Assembly: GCF_029277985.1 (NCBI RefSeq) | Contig: NZ_CP119546.1 | Span: 2,356,001-2,420,000 of the forward strand | Length of the DNA: 64,000 nucleotides | Direction of reading: 5' to 3' | Origin: Providencia stuartii | Lineage (GTDB): Bacteria; Pseudomonadota; Gammaproteobacteria; Enterobacterales; Enterobacteriaceae | Shown here: in pieces, positions 17,314 through 26,232 of the stretch | Position numbering within the stretch: position 1 is the stretch's first letter | Layout: every line of letters starts with the position of its first letter | The notes under the pieces: generated by a model | Databases searched by the model: none | What the model was told of the DNA's origin: nothing | Seen by the model: only the letters and a program-made list of their open reading frames with translations | Program-made: the position numbers and the translations under genes

Positions 17314-18801
17314 ATGAGGCGTAAACCACAAGCTCACTTTCCTCACCTGCTTTTGCAATCTGGTGGCATCAAAGAAAGTGTTTACCATACGATTAGAAAT
17401 GCCATTTTAGATGGTAGGCTCAGCGCGGGTATCAAATTACCTTCAAGCCGTGCTTTCGCGGAAATGATGTCTATTTCTCGCAACTCAGTCATTGCCGGCT
17501 ATGAACGCTTAATAGACGAAGGCTATCTCATCACCAAAGCAGGATCAGGCACCTATGTCGCCACCACCCTACCTGATGAGTTAGTTAAGTTAACCTCTAA
17601 AACCAATTACCTTAACCACCCTCTATATTCTGCCCCTAATCTCAACCCAATGATCAGTCATTTAACGACATTGTGGAAAAATTCTCGGCCTAATACAAAT
17701 CAACGACAAATGTTCAATATTGGTATTGGCTGCGTTGATCAGTTTCCCCATGATTTATGGGGCAGATTACTCGGAAGAGTTTGGCGGAAGTCAAAACAAG
17801 ACATTCCCTATTACAACCACCCTGACGGCTATCCACCACTCAAAAAAATATTAGTCGATTATGTACACTCAACCCGAGGGGTTAACTGCCGAGCAGAACA
17901 AATTATTATTGTAAATGGTACCCAACAAGCAATTAACCTTACTGCGAATGTTTTACTACACAAAGGGAACTCAGTCTGGTTAGATGACCCTGGATATGAT
18001 AGTGCACGAGCTATTTTAACTGCTTCAGGTGCGCATATATCACCCGTTCATTCAGATGATGAAGGCATGGATATTGAATTTGCCATGCAACATTACCCCA
18101 ATGCTAACCTGATATACACTGCGCCATCCCATCAGTTCCCATTAGGTACAACGCTCAGTCTAGCGAGGCGTCTCGCGTTATTAGAGTGGGCTCAAAAGAA
18201 TAATGCTTGGATCTTTGAAGATGACTACAATAGCGAATTTCGTTATTTATCCAAGCCGATTCAAGCACTACAAGGCCTAGATACCTACCAACGAGTTATT
18301 TATGCCGGCACCTTTTCCAAAATGATGTATCCCGGTTTTCGCTTAGGTTTTCTAATTGTACCAGAAGTTCTGATAGAACCTTTTACCATGATGAAGTATT
18401 ACAGTGATAGCCATTCTGGTTATCTGGAACAAGCGGCTTTAGCACAATTTATTCAAGAAGGTCACTATGCTCGTCACGTGCGAAAAATTCGCAAAATATG
18501 TTATTCACGTCAAAACGCATTAATCGATGCTATTAATACCTACTTGCCTAATATATTTGAAGTACAGCGAACTGATTCAGGTATCCATGCCGTATGTTGG
18601 CTAAAAGCGGGGATCAATTTGCAACTTATCTTATCTGCCTGTTATCAATTAGGGTTTGGGGTTCAACCGTTATCTCGTTATTGTATTAAAAGTCGACATA
18701 ATAACGGGATTTTATTTGGTTATGCCGCTCACACTGAAACCGATATTACCAATAATATCATCGAATTAAGTAATGCCTTACGGCGACTAAATGTCATTTA
18801 A
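17314..18801 (+). CDS. MocR/PdxR-type regulator (GntR HTH fused to an aminotransferase-like domain)
   Basis: About 495 residues. The N-terminal GntR winged helix (KESVYHTIRNAILDGRLSAG, 'LPSSRAFAEMMSISRNSV') is joined to a fold-type I aminotransferase-like domain. The PLP site shows 'DDPGYDSARAIL', 'FEDDYNSEFRY' and the lysine in 'AGTFSKMMYPGFRLGF'. Such proteins usually use PLP as an effector, for instance PdxR. The ATG at 17314 has an AGGA ribosome site at good spacing; the TTG one codon before is less likely. It is divergent from the acetyltransferase at 16752. Confidence 0.9.
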   Translation: MRRKPQAHFPHLLLQSGGIKESVYHTIRNAILDGRLSAGIKLPSSRAFAEMMSISRNSVIAGYERLIDEGYLITKAGSGTYVATTLPDELVKLTSKTNYLNHPLYSAPNLNPMISHLTTLWKNSRPNTNQRQMFNIGIGCVDQFPHDLWGRLLGRVWRKSKQDIPYYNHPDGYPPLKKILVDYVHSTRGVNCRAEQIIIVNGTQQAINLTANVLLHKGNSVWLDDPGYDSARAILTASGAHISPVHSDDEGMDIEFAMQHYPNANLIYTAPSHQFPLGTTLSLARRLALLEWAQKNNAWIFEDDYNSEFRYLSKPIQALQGLDTYQRVIYAGTFSKMMYPGFRLGFLIVPEVLIEPFTMMKYYSDSHSGYLEQAALAQFIQEGHYARHVRKIRKICYSRQNALIDAINTYLPNIFEVQRTDSGIHAVCWLKAGINLQLILSACYQLGFGVQPLSRYCIKSRHNNGILFGYAAHTETDITNNIIELSNALRRLNVI

Positions 18802-18926
18802 TCAACAAACTCTCAACGTAAGTAAAATTTAGGGTTCAAATCACAATTTTAAGACAAGCTTTGATTTCCACCTTAAACATTAAACACTATCATGCAATCA
18901 ATTAAACAAAATGTTGAGGTATCGAA

Positions 18927-19508
18927 ATGACGAATAACAATCCTCCCAAAGACCTTGAAGTTGGTGATATTGTTTTTACAAGTATTGGTACTACTTTATT
19001 TCGCCAAATTGCCTCCGCCTCTCAGTGTTGGAGTAATCATGTCGGTTTAATTATTGGTCATAATGGACAGGATTATTTAGTTGCAGAGAGTCGAGTGCCT
19101 TTATCAACCGTCACGACTTTGACTCGCTTTATTCAGCGTTCCGCAGAAAAAAGGTATGGAATACGCCGGCTAACTAGCCACCTTACTGACGTACAAAAAG
19201 CGGCTTTAGTCGCCGAAGTCCCATCAAGGCTCAATAAATTTTATCATACCGGCTTTGACTACTATTCTTCTCGCCAATTTTGTTCAAAATTCGTATTTGA
19301 TATATACCAATCTGCCCTTTCTATCAAAGTAGGTGAAATTCAAACCTTTAAAGATCTATTAGCTAAAAACCCAAATGCCAAACTGAATTTTTGGAAGTTA
19401 TGGTTTATCGGTGATATACCATGGGAACGAGCAACCGTAACGCCAGCAAGTTTATGGTCACATCCGCAATTAGAGCTTATTTATCGTAGTCACACCGATA
19501 TCCATTAA
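18927..19508 (+). CDS. YebB-like permuted papain-fold protein
   Basis: A 193-residue protein resembling E. coli YebB and the YiiX/NlpC-P60 permuted papain fold. '[12 protein letters not shown]' opens the domain, the catalytic His is probably in '[11 protein letters not shown]', and the Cys in '[16 protein letters not shown]', in permuted order. No signal peptide is seen, so it is probably cytosolic. It may cleave amide bonds in peptides or lipids; its substrate is not known. It has a TTGAGGT ribosome site. Confidence 0.8.
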   Translation: MTNNNPPKDLEVGDIVFTSIGTTLFRQIASASQCWSNHVGLIIGHNGQDYLVAESRVPLSTVTTLTRFIQRSAEKRYGIRRLTSHLTDVQKAALVAEVPSRLNKFYHTGFDYYSSRQFCSKFVFDIYQSALSIKVGEIQTFKDLLAKNPNAKLNFWKLWFIGDIPWERATVTPASLWSHPQLELIYRSHTDIH

Positions 19509-19521
19509 TTTGATAAATAAG

Positions 19522-19544
19522 AAAAAGCAGCCAAAATTGGCTGC
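19522..19544 (-). terminator. Terminator of the racemase gene
   Basis: GCAGCC-AATTTT-GGCTGC on the minus strand, followed by five T residues, ten bases after the racemase stop codon. It also lies just after the YebB-like gene and may serve both. Confidence 0.8.
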
Positions 19545-19554
19545 CCTTTGGCTA

Positions 19555-20778
19555 TCAATCAACTAATATACGTTGATTCGTAGCCCCCCACAGAATTGAC
19601 ATTTCAGTAAATAATGCACCACTGATATCTTCAATTTGTTCTGCTGTGACTTCAGCATTGCCCTGTTTGCCAAAAAAGACGACTTCATCGCCTGGTCTAA
19701 CTTGCTTTAAATCAGTTACATCAACCATTACTGTATTCATTGATGTCTTGCCTAAGACAGGTACACGCTGACCACCGATCAAAGCATAACCAGCATTACT
19801 AAACACTCGACGATAACCATCTGCATAACCAACCGGTATGTTCGCTAATACAGAATCACGTTTTAGCGTATGAGTACGGTCATAACCCACGGTATTCCCT
19901 TTAGGATAATGATTTACAGAAGCAATATTTGACTTAAACGTCATCACTCTCTTGTATTCGTCAGTAGCAATAGTGTCACCATAAAAAATACCACCTACAC
20001 GCACCATATCTAGCCATGATTCAGGTACTGTAATGGTTGCAAATGTATTCGCAACGTGCAGTGTTACATCTTTACGATCTAATCCTGTCATCTCCAATAC
20101 CTTCTGAGATTGCTGATTAAAACGCGCTAAATCTTTTTTAATTTGCAGAGCATCTTCTTCTGGATAATGTGACATGATCCCAACAATTTTTAATTGAGGT
20201 AGTTGAGAAATCAGTTTTGCTTCATTTAATCCAGCCGCATTAGCCACTTCCAGACCATTACGCGACATTCCACCCGAATTTAGTGCTAAATGAATACGTA
20301 CTGTCTTTCCTTGTTTTTGAGCAATCGCATTAAGACGTTGGGCCATATCAAGGTTACCAATTAACTCTTCAACATCATATTGCGTTGCTTGCTGCATCTC
20401 TTGTTCAGTAGCATTACGTACTCGCATTAATCGACCTTTAAAGCCGAGATCTCTGACCATTTTTAATTCTTGGTTATTTGTTACACCAATGCACTGAATA
20501 TTATTTTCGATCATAATAGGTGTAACTAAAGAGAGATCGTGCCCATAGGCATCCCCTTTCAGGACCGCACATAACGAAGACTTATCGCCAAGCAAATTTT
20601 GCACTTTTTTGATATTAAACTCTAATGCACTACGTGATATTTCTATCCATGCATTATTCACCGCAATTGGCTGTACCTGCGCACTTTCTGATGCAACAGC
20701 TTTCATGTTAGCTGGCTGCTGACAACCCGCAACGACAAGTAGAGGTAATAACGCAAGATACCGAAGCTTGAAAGACAT
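19555..20778 (-). CDS. Lipoprotein-type (periplasmic) amino-acid racemase, alanine racemase fold
   Basis: PLP-dependent racemase of the Alr family with an export signal. From the ATG at 20778 (AAGGGT ribosome site) the product is 407 residues and starts with a lipoprotein signal ending LLVVAGC, so it should be anchored in the envelope. The PLP lysine is in [12 protein letters not shown], and the C-terminal catalytic Tyr region is present ('[10 protein letters not shown]'). RVRNATEQE and NSGGMSRNG resemble the footprint of broad-spectrum racemases such as BsrV, which make non-canonical D-amino acids in the periplasm. A longer start at 20826 would bury the signal. Confidence 0.88.
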   Translation of the reverse strand: MSFKLRYLALLPLLVVAGCQQPANMKAVASESAQVQPIAVNNAWIEISRSALEFNIKKVQNLLGDKSSLCAVLKGDAYGHDLSLVTPIMIENNIQCIGVTNNQELKMVRDLGFKGRLMRVRNATEQEMQQATQYDVEELIGNLDMAQRLNAIAQKQGKTVRIHLALNSGGMSRNGLEVANAAGLNEAKLISQLPQLKIVGIMSHYPEEDALQIKKDLARFNQQSQKVLEMTGLDRKDVTLHVANTFATITVPESWLDMVRVGGIFYGDTIATDEYKRVMTFKSNIASVNHYPKGNTVGYDRTHTLKRDSVLANIPVGYADGYRRVFSNAGYALIGGQRVPVLGKTSMNTVMVDVTDLKQVRPGDEVVFFGKQGNAEVTAEQIEDISGALFTEMSILWGATNQRILVD

Positions 20779-21019
20779 CAAATTTACCCTTAAGAAAGAT
20801 TTCAATAACCCTTGAATCATTTGCATGATTAATCAAGACGATAACATGTGATAACTATTTGTTTGGTTAAATAATAATTAATACATTATTTATCACATAA
20901 AACATATATATAGAGGTTATTACTATTCGTGACAAATCTTTCTTAGCGACTTAGAGGATTTACAGTAAATTGAAAGGGAATCAGTCCATGAACTGCATAA
21001 ATTTGCAATAATTCAGCAT

Positions 21020-21046
21020 AAAAAAAGGCACTCGCCCCCGAGTGCC
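21020..21046 (-). terminator. Duplicated copy of the ahpF terminator
   Basis: GGCACTCG-CCCC-CGAGTGCC stem followed by a run of seven T residues on the minus strand. It is the left copy of the ahpF terminator and may now end transcripts leaving the island towards the racemase gene. Confidence 0.8.
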
Positions 21047-21076
21047 TTTGGGTACAACCTACTGAATTGGTATGAT

Positions 21077-21139
21077 TTACACCTCTTCAGCGGTTCTGGT
21101 ACTTGTGCGGATGAGGTAATCAAAGGCGCTAAGTGCGGC
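21077..21139 (-). pseudogene. ahpF 3' fragment in the left repeat
   Basis: About 63 bp encode the same last residues and stop codon as the intact ahpF at 26293 (ending [11 protein letters not shown]). The only mismatch (CTC versus CTA) is synonymous for Leu. It has no start and is a by-product of integration, not a gene. Confidence 0.8.
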
Positions 21140-21249
21140 GTTCTAAAAGTGATTTAAACAATTGATTTAAATGGATTTAGTCAATGGTTAATGTCCACAT
21201 ATTGACCACACTTATAAAGTCTCTTTTGATGAGAGGCTTTTTATTTTGC

Positions 21250-21486
21250 TTATTTTTCAATGGGTGGGAGGAGTTTTTTAGCTTGCTCAATCAAAGTTTC
21301 AATTACCTCAAGAGGAATGTTCGGCTCAAAACAAGTTAATGTAAATTGGAGGGTAACATCCGAGTAAAAGACTTCAGCGAGTTGTAATATTGGGTTAGTA
21401 TTTGCAACAGTTAATTCAAGGAACATGCCATCCCTAACTATGTCGCTTCCTCTTGATAATTCGTATTCAGTATTATCATTGAACAT
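21250..21486 (-). CDS. Small hypothetical protein downstream of the PLD gene
   Basis: 78 residues, acidic start, a C-terminal helix (VIETLIEQAKKLLPPIE), no signal peptide or membrane segment. I do not recognise a family. It starts 2 bp after the PLD gene's stop, so it is almost certainly co-translated with it and may be its partner, inhibitor or immunity factor. It is the last gene before the left repeat. Confidence 0.7.
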   Translation of the reverse strand: MFNDNTEYELSRGSDIVRDGMFLELTVANTNPILQLAEVFYSDVTLQFTLTCFEPNIPLEVIETLIEQAKKLLPPIEK

Positions 21487-21488
21487 AA

Positions 21489-22670
21489 TTATTTTTCTTT
21501 ATAAAATAGAACATCGAGCATCGCTACTCGGCCTTGCCATGCACTTCGTTCAATTCCTGAGGATGGCCATTCAGAGTTCCACCAAGGAGTATCCATGATT
21601 CTTTCAATAATCAAATCCCAATATTCCTCATAATTTAAGTTACGCTTAGATAAACAGAACTCTTCTGCAAGCCCTTTTTTATTCTGTTCATTATAACAAA
21701 TAAACTGGTCAGGTCGTTTCATAGATAATAGCCGTGTGGCAATACCAACGCCATCCCGCCCTTCAGGAAACGCTCGCTTAAACAATTCAACATATTCCAA
21801 GTAAGAATCTCTCGTTATCGTTCCACTTAACGATATTTCATCTAGTGCATTAGATATATTTATGTTATTTGAATTAATGGCATTATAATATTTCCCAGCC
21901 CCGATCATGGAACCAAACCAAGCCCAATTTTTTATTTCTTCACTTCTAAGCCCTGCTATACCACATCTGACACCTACATCCATATTTGAGAAATGTACAT
22001 TCCCCTCAAAATAATAATTTATTTTTTTTAACAAATTTATTCGGTCTTTAAACCCATGATATGGATCATTTTGTATTTCTTTATATAGCTCATTCCAATC
22101 CATTGTTAATACTTTACTATGTAATATATTAGTATTTTTACTTTTATTATAGACTTCTGCAATTTTCATTAAGGATCGTGATCTAACATTCCAGATATTT
22201 CTATATCTCTTCGCCTCATTTACAGTAATACTTTGGGCATTTTTTTCATAATTACTTATTAGACCAACAAAATATTCAAGCTCATAATTCGAATCGTCTT
22301 GCTGGATTAATACACATAATTCTGTATTTTTTTCCATGGCGCCATATGTAAAATTCGCACTACCGATAACTACGCTCCAATCATATTCATCATTCCAAAA
22401 AAGATATATTTTAGGGTGGAAAACTCCATTAGGCTGTAAGATGAATTTAACCTTTTTAGACATACAAAAATCATCTAAAACATCCGGATGCGTTTGGTAA
22501 AAGTGAGTTCCAATGACACCTATTTTTATCTTATTTTTGTGGCTAAGAAGCAACTCATATAAATCCGTTTTTGACGTAGCCCATGCAACACCAAAAGAAA
22601 TATACTTATAACATGAAATCATCCTTTTTAAATTAGATTTTAACTCCCTGTTTGTATTTAAAATTTTCAA
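21489..22670 (-). CDS. Phospholipase D-fold protein, candidate nuclease
   Basis: 393 residues. The N-terminal ~160 residues have a single PLD (HKD) site: H85-x-K87 in FHPKIYLFW, GSANFT at 103-108 and a downstream E117, the pattern in PLD-family nucleases such as BfiI-like and NgoFVII-like enzymes. The C-terminal ~130 residues (GVGIATRLLSMKRPDQFICY near 315) form a separate domain often seen in restriction-like proteins. The start is probably TTG at 22670, with AAGGA ten bases before; an in-frame stop lies just upstream. The location in prophage cargo suggests a defence or exclusion function; this is inferred. Confidence 0.78.
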   Translation of the reverse strand: MKILNTNRELKSNLKRMISCYKYISFGVAWATSKTDLYELLLSHKNKIKIGVIGTHFYQTHPDVLDDFCMSKKVKFILQPNGVFHPKIYLFWNDEYDWSVVIGSANFTYGAMEKNTELCVLIQQDDSNYELEYFVGLISNYEKNAQSITVNEAKRYRNIWNVRSRSLMKIAEVYNKSKNTNILHSKVLTMDWNELYKEIQNDPYHGFKDRINLLKKINYYFEGNVHFSNMDVGVRCGIAGLRSEEIKNWAWFGSMIGAGKYYNAINSNNINISNALDEISLSGTITRDSYLEYVELFKRAFPEGRDGVGIATRLLSMKRPDQFICYNEQNKKGLAEEFCLSKRNLNYEEYWDLIIERIMDTPWWNSEWPSSGIERSAWQGRVAMLDVLFYKEK

Positions 22671-22721
22671 AATTCAACATTCCTTATTATCTTAATCAAG
22701 TTATTAATATAATACTGTTTA

Positions 22722-22970
22722 TCAAAACATCTCCATCTGTTTCTCTCCTCGATGTGATCTAGGTAGCTCATCTATCTGGATCTCAAAACCTTCTGGTAAC
22801 TCTTGTGGAATTGTTTTTGTTAGATAGACCTCCACTGAGGTTATTGTCGTAAAAGAGCAGCCACACAGCATGTTTTGACATTGGTGATAGCTTCTACGGG
22901 TTTCACTGCTCATGGATTTACTGGTTTTGGTATAGATCACAGCGCCACACAGGGGACAATTGAACGCCAT
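22722..22970 (-). CDS. ogr: Ogr/Delta family late-gene activator
   Basis: An 82-residue zinc-finger protein of the P2 Ogr / P4 Delta family. The zinc cysteines are at residues 5, 8, 31 and 36 (CPLC ... CQNMLC). In P2, Ogr activates the four late promoters with the host polymerase alpha subunit. It appears intact, with AAGG before the ATG. It lies downstream of the gpD fragment as in P2, but a foreign membrane-protein gene sits between. Helper or satellite phages could in principle be affected by it. Confidence 0.88.
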   Translation of the reverse strand: MAFNCPLCGAVIYTKTSKSMSSETRRSYHQCQNMLCGCSFTTITSVEVYLTKTIPQELPEGFEIQIDELPRSHRGEKQMEMF

Positions 22971-23050
22971 TTTTTAACCTTGGGTTTGGAGTATGCCTTA
23001 AGTTAGGTTAATCTATTCATCACAAAAATCAATTAAAAGGATTTTATTAT

Positions 23051-24418
23051 ATGTCTAAAGGTTCATATTCTTCTAAAATCACATTATTGATATCCGTATC
23101 TGTCCTTATATCACCCATAATATTATTTATTTATCTTAGTACACTGAATGCTCAAAATTTCTTTTCTTTTTTATTACAAGAGAGCTACTTATTCCCTTAT
23201 CTGATATTTATTTCTATCGCTTGGTTTGTTTTTACGTTTATATTTTATAGTCTTCCATTTTTAACATTTAAATTTATTAATCTATCCATTGAAATAACCA
23301 ATGATAATAATATAAAGCAAAACTTTAGATTATCTATTTGGAGTTATTTACTATCAATATGTATAAGTCCAATTGTAATATTTTCTATGATTTATTTAAC
23401 GGTGGATCATCCCAAATATGTGACACTCATGGCATTCATGACATTTATAGTAATGGTACTACTAATATTACGATACAAGAACAATGTTAAAATCATAAAA
23501 ATAAAACTAAATTTTTACAAAATTCTTTTATACAAAACTATTAGCATTTTATTTTTAACAATTGGTTTTATTATAGTTTATAGTTATTTTAGCGAGAAAA
23601 AATATCATTTAGCATCTGTGCCTTACTTTCTTTGCCTTTCATTTGTACTAACCGAAACTGTTTTTAATTTCAAAAAAGCCCAAAAAGCATTATTCAGTTT
23701 AGTGAAAAAGACCTTCCAAACAATAACAAAAATACCTTATTTCATGACACACCCTAATGAATTTAAAGATATTTTCAGAAGTAAAAAAGGCAACAACCGA
23801 ATAACAAATCGTGATAGATTTATAATGCTATTATTGTTTTCACTGCTTATCATTCCTATGTCTATACTATCTATCTCTGCATTAGTAAATAACCTTGATG
23901 GTGAAATGCAATTAGAAGATGCTTTCATACCATTTGTTAGCTTGTGCCTTATCTTATATACAATTCCAAACGTGATACTTTTACTCCCAAACATTGGAAT
24001 CATAAAAAAGACTGTTTATCTATCACTGTATTTAATATTTTTATCTTTCACCACTAATATTCTTAACCTTCTGGCTTATAAAACCTTTGACTCCATACAT
24101 TTCATTAATAAAAACAAAATCGAAATAACAGCAAAAAAATGGCATGATGCTGACACACCTATTCCTGCAACACTGAATAAAATTCAAATGACTGCTTTCA
24201 ATGCATTTCAAACACCAACGCATTCTATCTTTTGTAACTATGATGATATTAAATCATTAACCACAAGAATTGAATTTGATTTCTTTAGACCTGAAAAAAC
24301 TCCCCCTAAATGTATATTTGTCAACAATGACGATGTAAGTCTAGTTGAAAAGGATAAGTTTATAATATTAACAGAACCTCTAATGAGTTTACTCCTCATT
24401 CAATACCAACATCTTTGA
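23051..24418 (+). CDS. Polytopic membrane protein of unknown function (prophage cargo)
   Basis: 455 residues with roughly ten strongly hydrophobic segments and a soluble C-terminal part (about 345-440). No family is recognised. It is very AT-rich, runs against the phage late genes, and has its own AAAGGA ribosome site. Its 3' end overlaps the gpD fragment by 23 bp tail to tail, so it was inserted exactly at the gpD-ogr junction, a typical position for a moron gene. Phage exclusion or abortive infection through the membrane is a possibility, not a finding. Confidence 0.7.
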   Translation: MSKGSYSSKITLLISVSVLISPIILFIYLSTLNAQNFFSFLLQESYLFPYLIFISIAWFVFTFIFYSLPFLTFKFINLSIEITNDNNIKQNFRLSIWSYLLSICISPIVIFSMIYLTVDHPKYVTLMAFMTFIVMVLLILRYKNNVKIIKIKLNFYKILLYKTISILFLTIGFIIVYSYFSEKKYHLASVPYFLCLSFVLTETVFNFKKAQKALFSLVKKTFQTITKIPYFMTHPNEFKDIFRSKKGNNRITNRDRFIMLLLFSLLIIPMSILSISALVNNLDGEMQLEDAFIPFVSLCLILYTIPNVILLLPNIGIIKKTVYLSLYLIFLSFTTNILNLLAYKTFDSIHFINKNKIEITAKKWHDADTPIPATLNKIQMTAFNAFQTPTHSIFCNYDDIKSLTTRIEFDFFRPEKTPPKCIFVNNDDVSLVEKDKFIILTEPLMSLLLIQYQHL

Positions 24419-24826
24419 TCCTTATTTCTAACTCCAAACTTGTGATAAAGCCGTGACCATCGATTTGATGAACAACACGGCTAACCACCCACTGGTGACT
24501 ATCAATAGTCGGTTTAAAGCCTGTCACAGTCACTGGCATTTCAGGGTAAAGGTCTGCGCGCCCCTCGGCCAAAGTGATATTAAATTCTGCTACGCCTCTT
24601 TGTAATTTTGACCACTTGGCCGCGGCGACACGTTTAGCGGATTGCTCGTTTTTAAAGGTTTGTCGCATCACAAAAACGTTACCCTCGGCACCCTCGATGT
24701 AATCACCCTCTTTTTTGCTCGATTTCTCTTTTTTAGGCTTTTGCTTGCGTTTAAGATTGGTTTTCTTTTGTTGGCCATGGTTCAAATCAAGCCAATAAGC
24801 TTGTACGCCAGTGTACGCTTGCTGGT
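24396..24826 (-). pseudogene. P2-like late control protein gpD, C-terminal fragment
   Basis: The frame reads ADQQAYTGVQAYWLDLN and then NHGQQKK..., ending RIKDVGIE, matching the C-terminal third of P2-type gpD tail proteins (VMRQTF, 'KRVAAAKWSKLQRG', 'WVVSRVVHQIDGHGF'). An in-frame TGA lies just upstream near 24830, and no N-terminal gpD sequence is present. This is therefore the deletion edge of the prophage. A TTG inside could still start a ~129-residue peptide, but there is no reason to think it is functional. Confidence 0.82.
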
Positions 24827-25002
24827 CAGCTAATCAAAAATAATGCTTATCGCTATTTTAAAATATCTTTATTGAGTACGATAGGTAATAATATACTAGA
24901 CAATAAATACTATATTATTTTCAGTGAAGCTGATATTTATCAATAAGCACAGTTGTTATAACTGTACTTATTAGGCTCATTATGATAAAGAAAGCATAAA
25001 AT

Positions 25003-26052
25003 CTATTTGTATTTTTTATATTTCTCTGCTAGTTTTAGCTTACAAGGCCTATCATCTTTATTTATAGGTAAGTTTATTTTTTTCCCTTGATAATTTTTAT
25101 AATCATCAATCTGGGATAAATCATTACTTAATTCTACAGTATAATTTTCATTTATTTTTAATAATCCCAAATCGAATAAAGTATGAATATCTGCTCTTAG
25201 TAATATACCATTATTTATTGTGTTTCCTTCCTGACCAACTTCGGAATAAGCTTGAATATGAGCAGCCTCAAGTATTTCTTGGAACTGGCAACCGGTTACT
25301 GCACATTTATTTTTATATGCCAATAATAGCTTTTCTCGGAACAGTCCCTGGCCTCGCCTTTGTAATATAGAACGCAAAACATACTCTTTAGATGGAATAT
25401 CTAGGTTTTTATCGTTAGATGATTCCAGCCCTAGCTTAACTTTATCCGGAATATTATCAGGCAACGCTAATGCTGAAAATTCTAACGTGGTTGTTTTATT
25501 GTCTGGATTATAAACAATTTCTTTACTCTCTAATTTTTTTATAAAAAAACCAGCTATTTCCATTGAGTTTTTAATATGTTCTATTAAAAGTTTATCATCG
25601 TGATCTGTCGGTTTCTTCTTCACATAAAAAGATTCAGGATTGCAAAACACATTGTTGTATTGTGTATTTTTACCACCGCCATCAACATCTAAATCTAATT
25701 TGCTATTTTTGTTTTTTCTAATGACAATAGGTAAACCTTTAGGTGTAGTTTTAGACTCACCACACCCAATTACAGCACCTCTACCATATTTATCTATACA
25801 AATAGCAACGTAAATCCCATTGGACACCTTTTGAGCTTTTGGTAATAGACATACGTGCCAAACTACAGGGAAATTACCTACACCAGAAGATATTTTTATT
25901 GAAAACTGTGAACCATCTACAATACTTTCTAGTTCATTTTTTAATTTATTCAATAGAATCTTTGCTTTTTTAGCAAAATCAGAGCTGCTAACAATAGGAT
26001 CAGGTATTGATGCTCTATATTGACAAATCTCATTCAAGATGCTGTATATCAC
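25003..26052 (-). CDS. HNH endonuclease with an N-terminal McrB_N/MrcB-like region
   Basis: 349 residues. The C-terminal third is an HNH nuclease: C250 and C255 (CAVTGC), H265 (EAAHIQAYS), N281 (NNGILL) and H290 (DIHTLFD), a pattern common in restriction-type HNH proteins. The N-terminal ~170 residues ('FPVVWHVCLLP', GIYVAICID, 'GFFIKKLE') look like a DNA-binding domain of the DUF3578/MrcB type, although this match is tentative. The start seems to be GTG at 26052 after GGGG. No methyltransferase is nearby, so a modification-dependent (type IV) restriction role is plausible but inferred. Confidence 0.75.
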   Translation of the reverse strand: MIYSILNEICQYRASIPDPIVSSSDFAKKAKILLNKLKNELESIVDGSQFSIKISSGVGNFPVVWHVCLLPKAQKVSNGIYVAICIDKYGRGAVIGCGESKTTPKGLPIVIRKNKNSKLDLDVDGGGKNTQYNNVFCNPESFYVKKKPTDHDDKLLIEHIKNSMEIAGFFIKKLESKEIVYNPDNKTTTLEFSALALPDNIPDKVKLGLESSNDKNLDIPSKEYVLRSILQRRGQGLFREKLLLAYKNKCAVTGCQFQEILEAAHIQAYSEVGQEGNTINNGILLRADIHTLFDLGLLKINENYTVELSNDLSQIDDYKNYQGKKINLPINKDDRPCKLKLAEKYKKYK

Positions 26053-26232
26053 TTATTCTTTCCCCATTAATTATTTCACTAATAGTAAATGAATAAATAA
26101 TAATAACCTTTTTAATTAAATATTGTACTATTTAATTAATGTAAGTAGCATGAATCAACAGAATAAAACCCAGAAGATCCTTATTCTAATACTTATTAAC
26201 AAGCACCATTGAAACCTTTATATGTAAATTAC

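Larger units (their letters stand above)
21016..21139. repeat. Left direct repeat of the ahpF 3' end (probable attachment site)
   Basis: This segment repeats 26233-26355. From 21027 to 21139 the two copies are identical over 113 bp except one base (G at 21113, T at 26329), and they share GCAT plus an A run (7 versus 6) at the left. The copy contains the last ~21 ahpF codons, the stop and the ahpF terminator, and diverges at 21140. Direct repeats of a gene's 3' end at both ends of a prophage-like segment are the normal footprint of site-specific integration. Confidence 0.85.
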
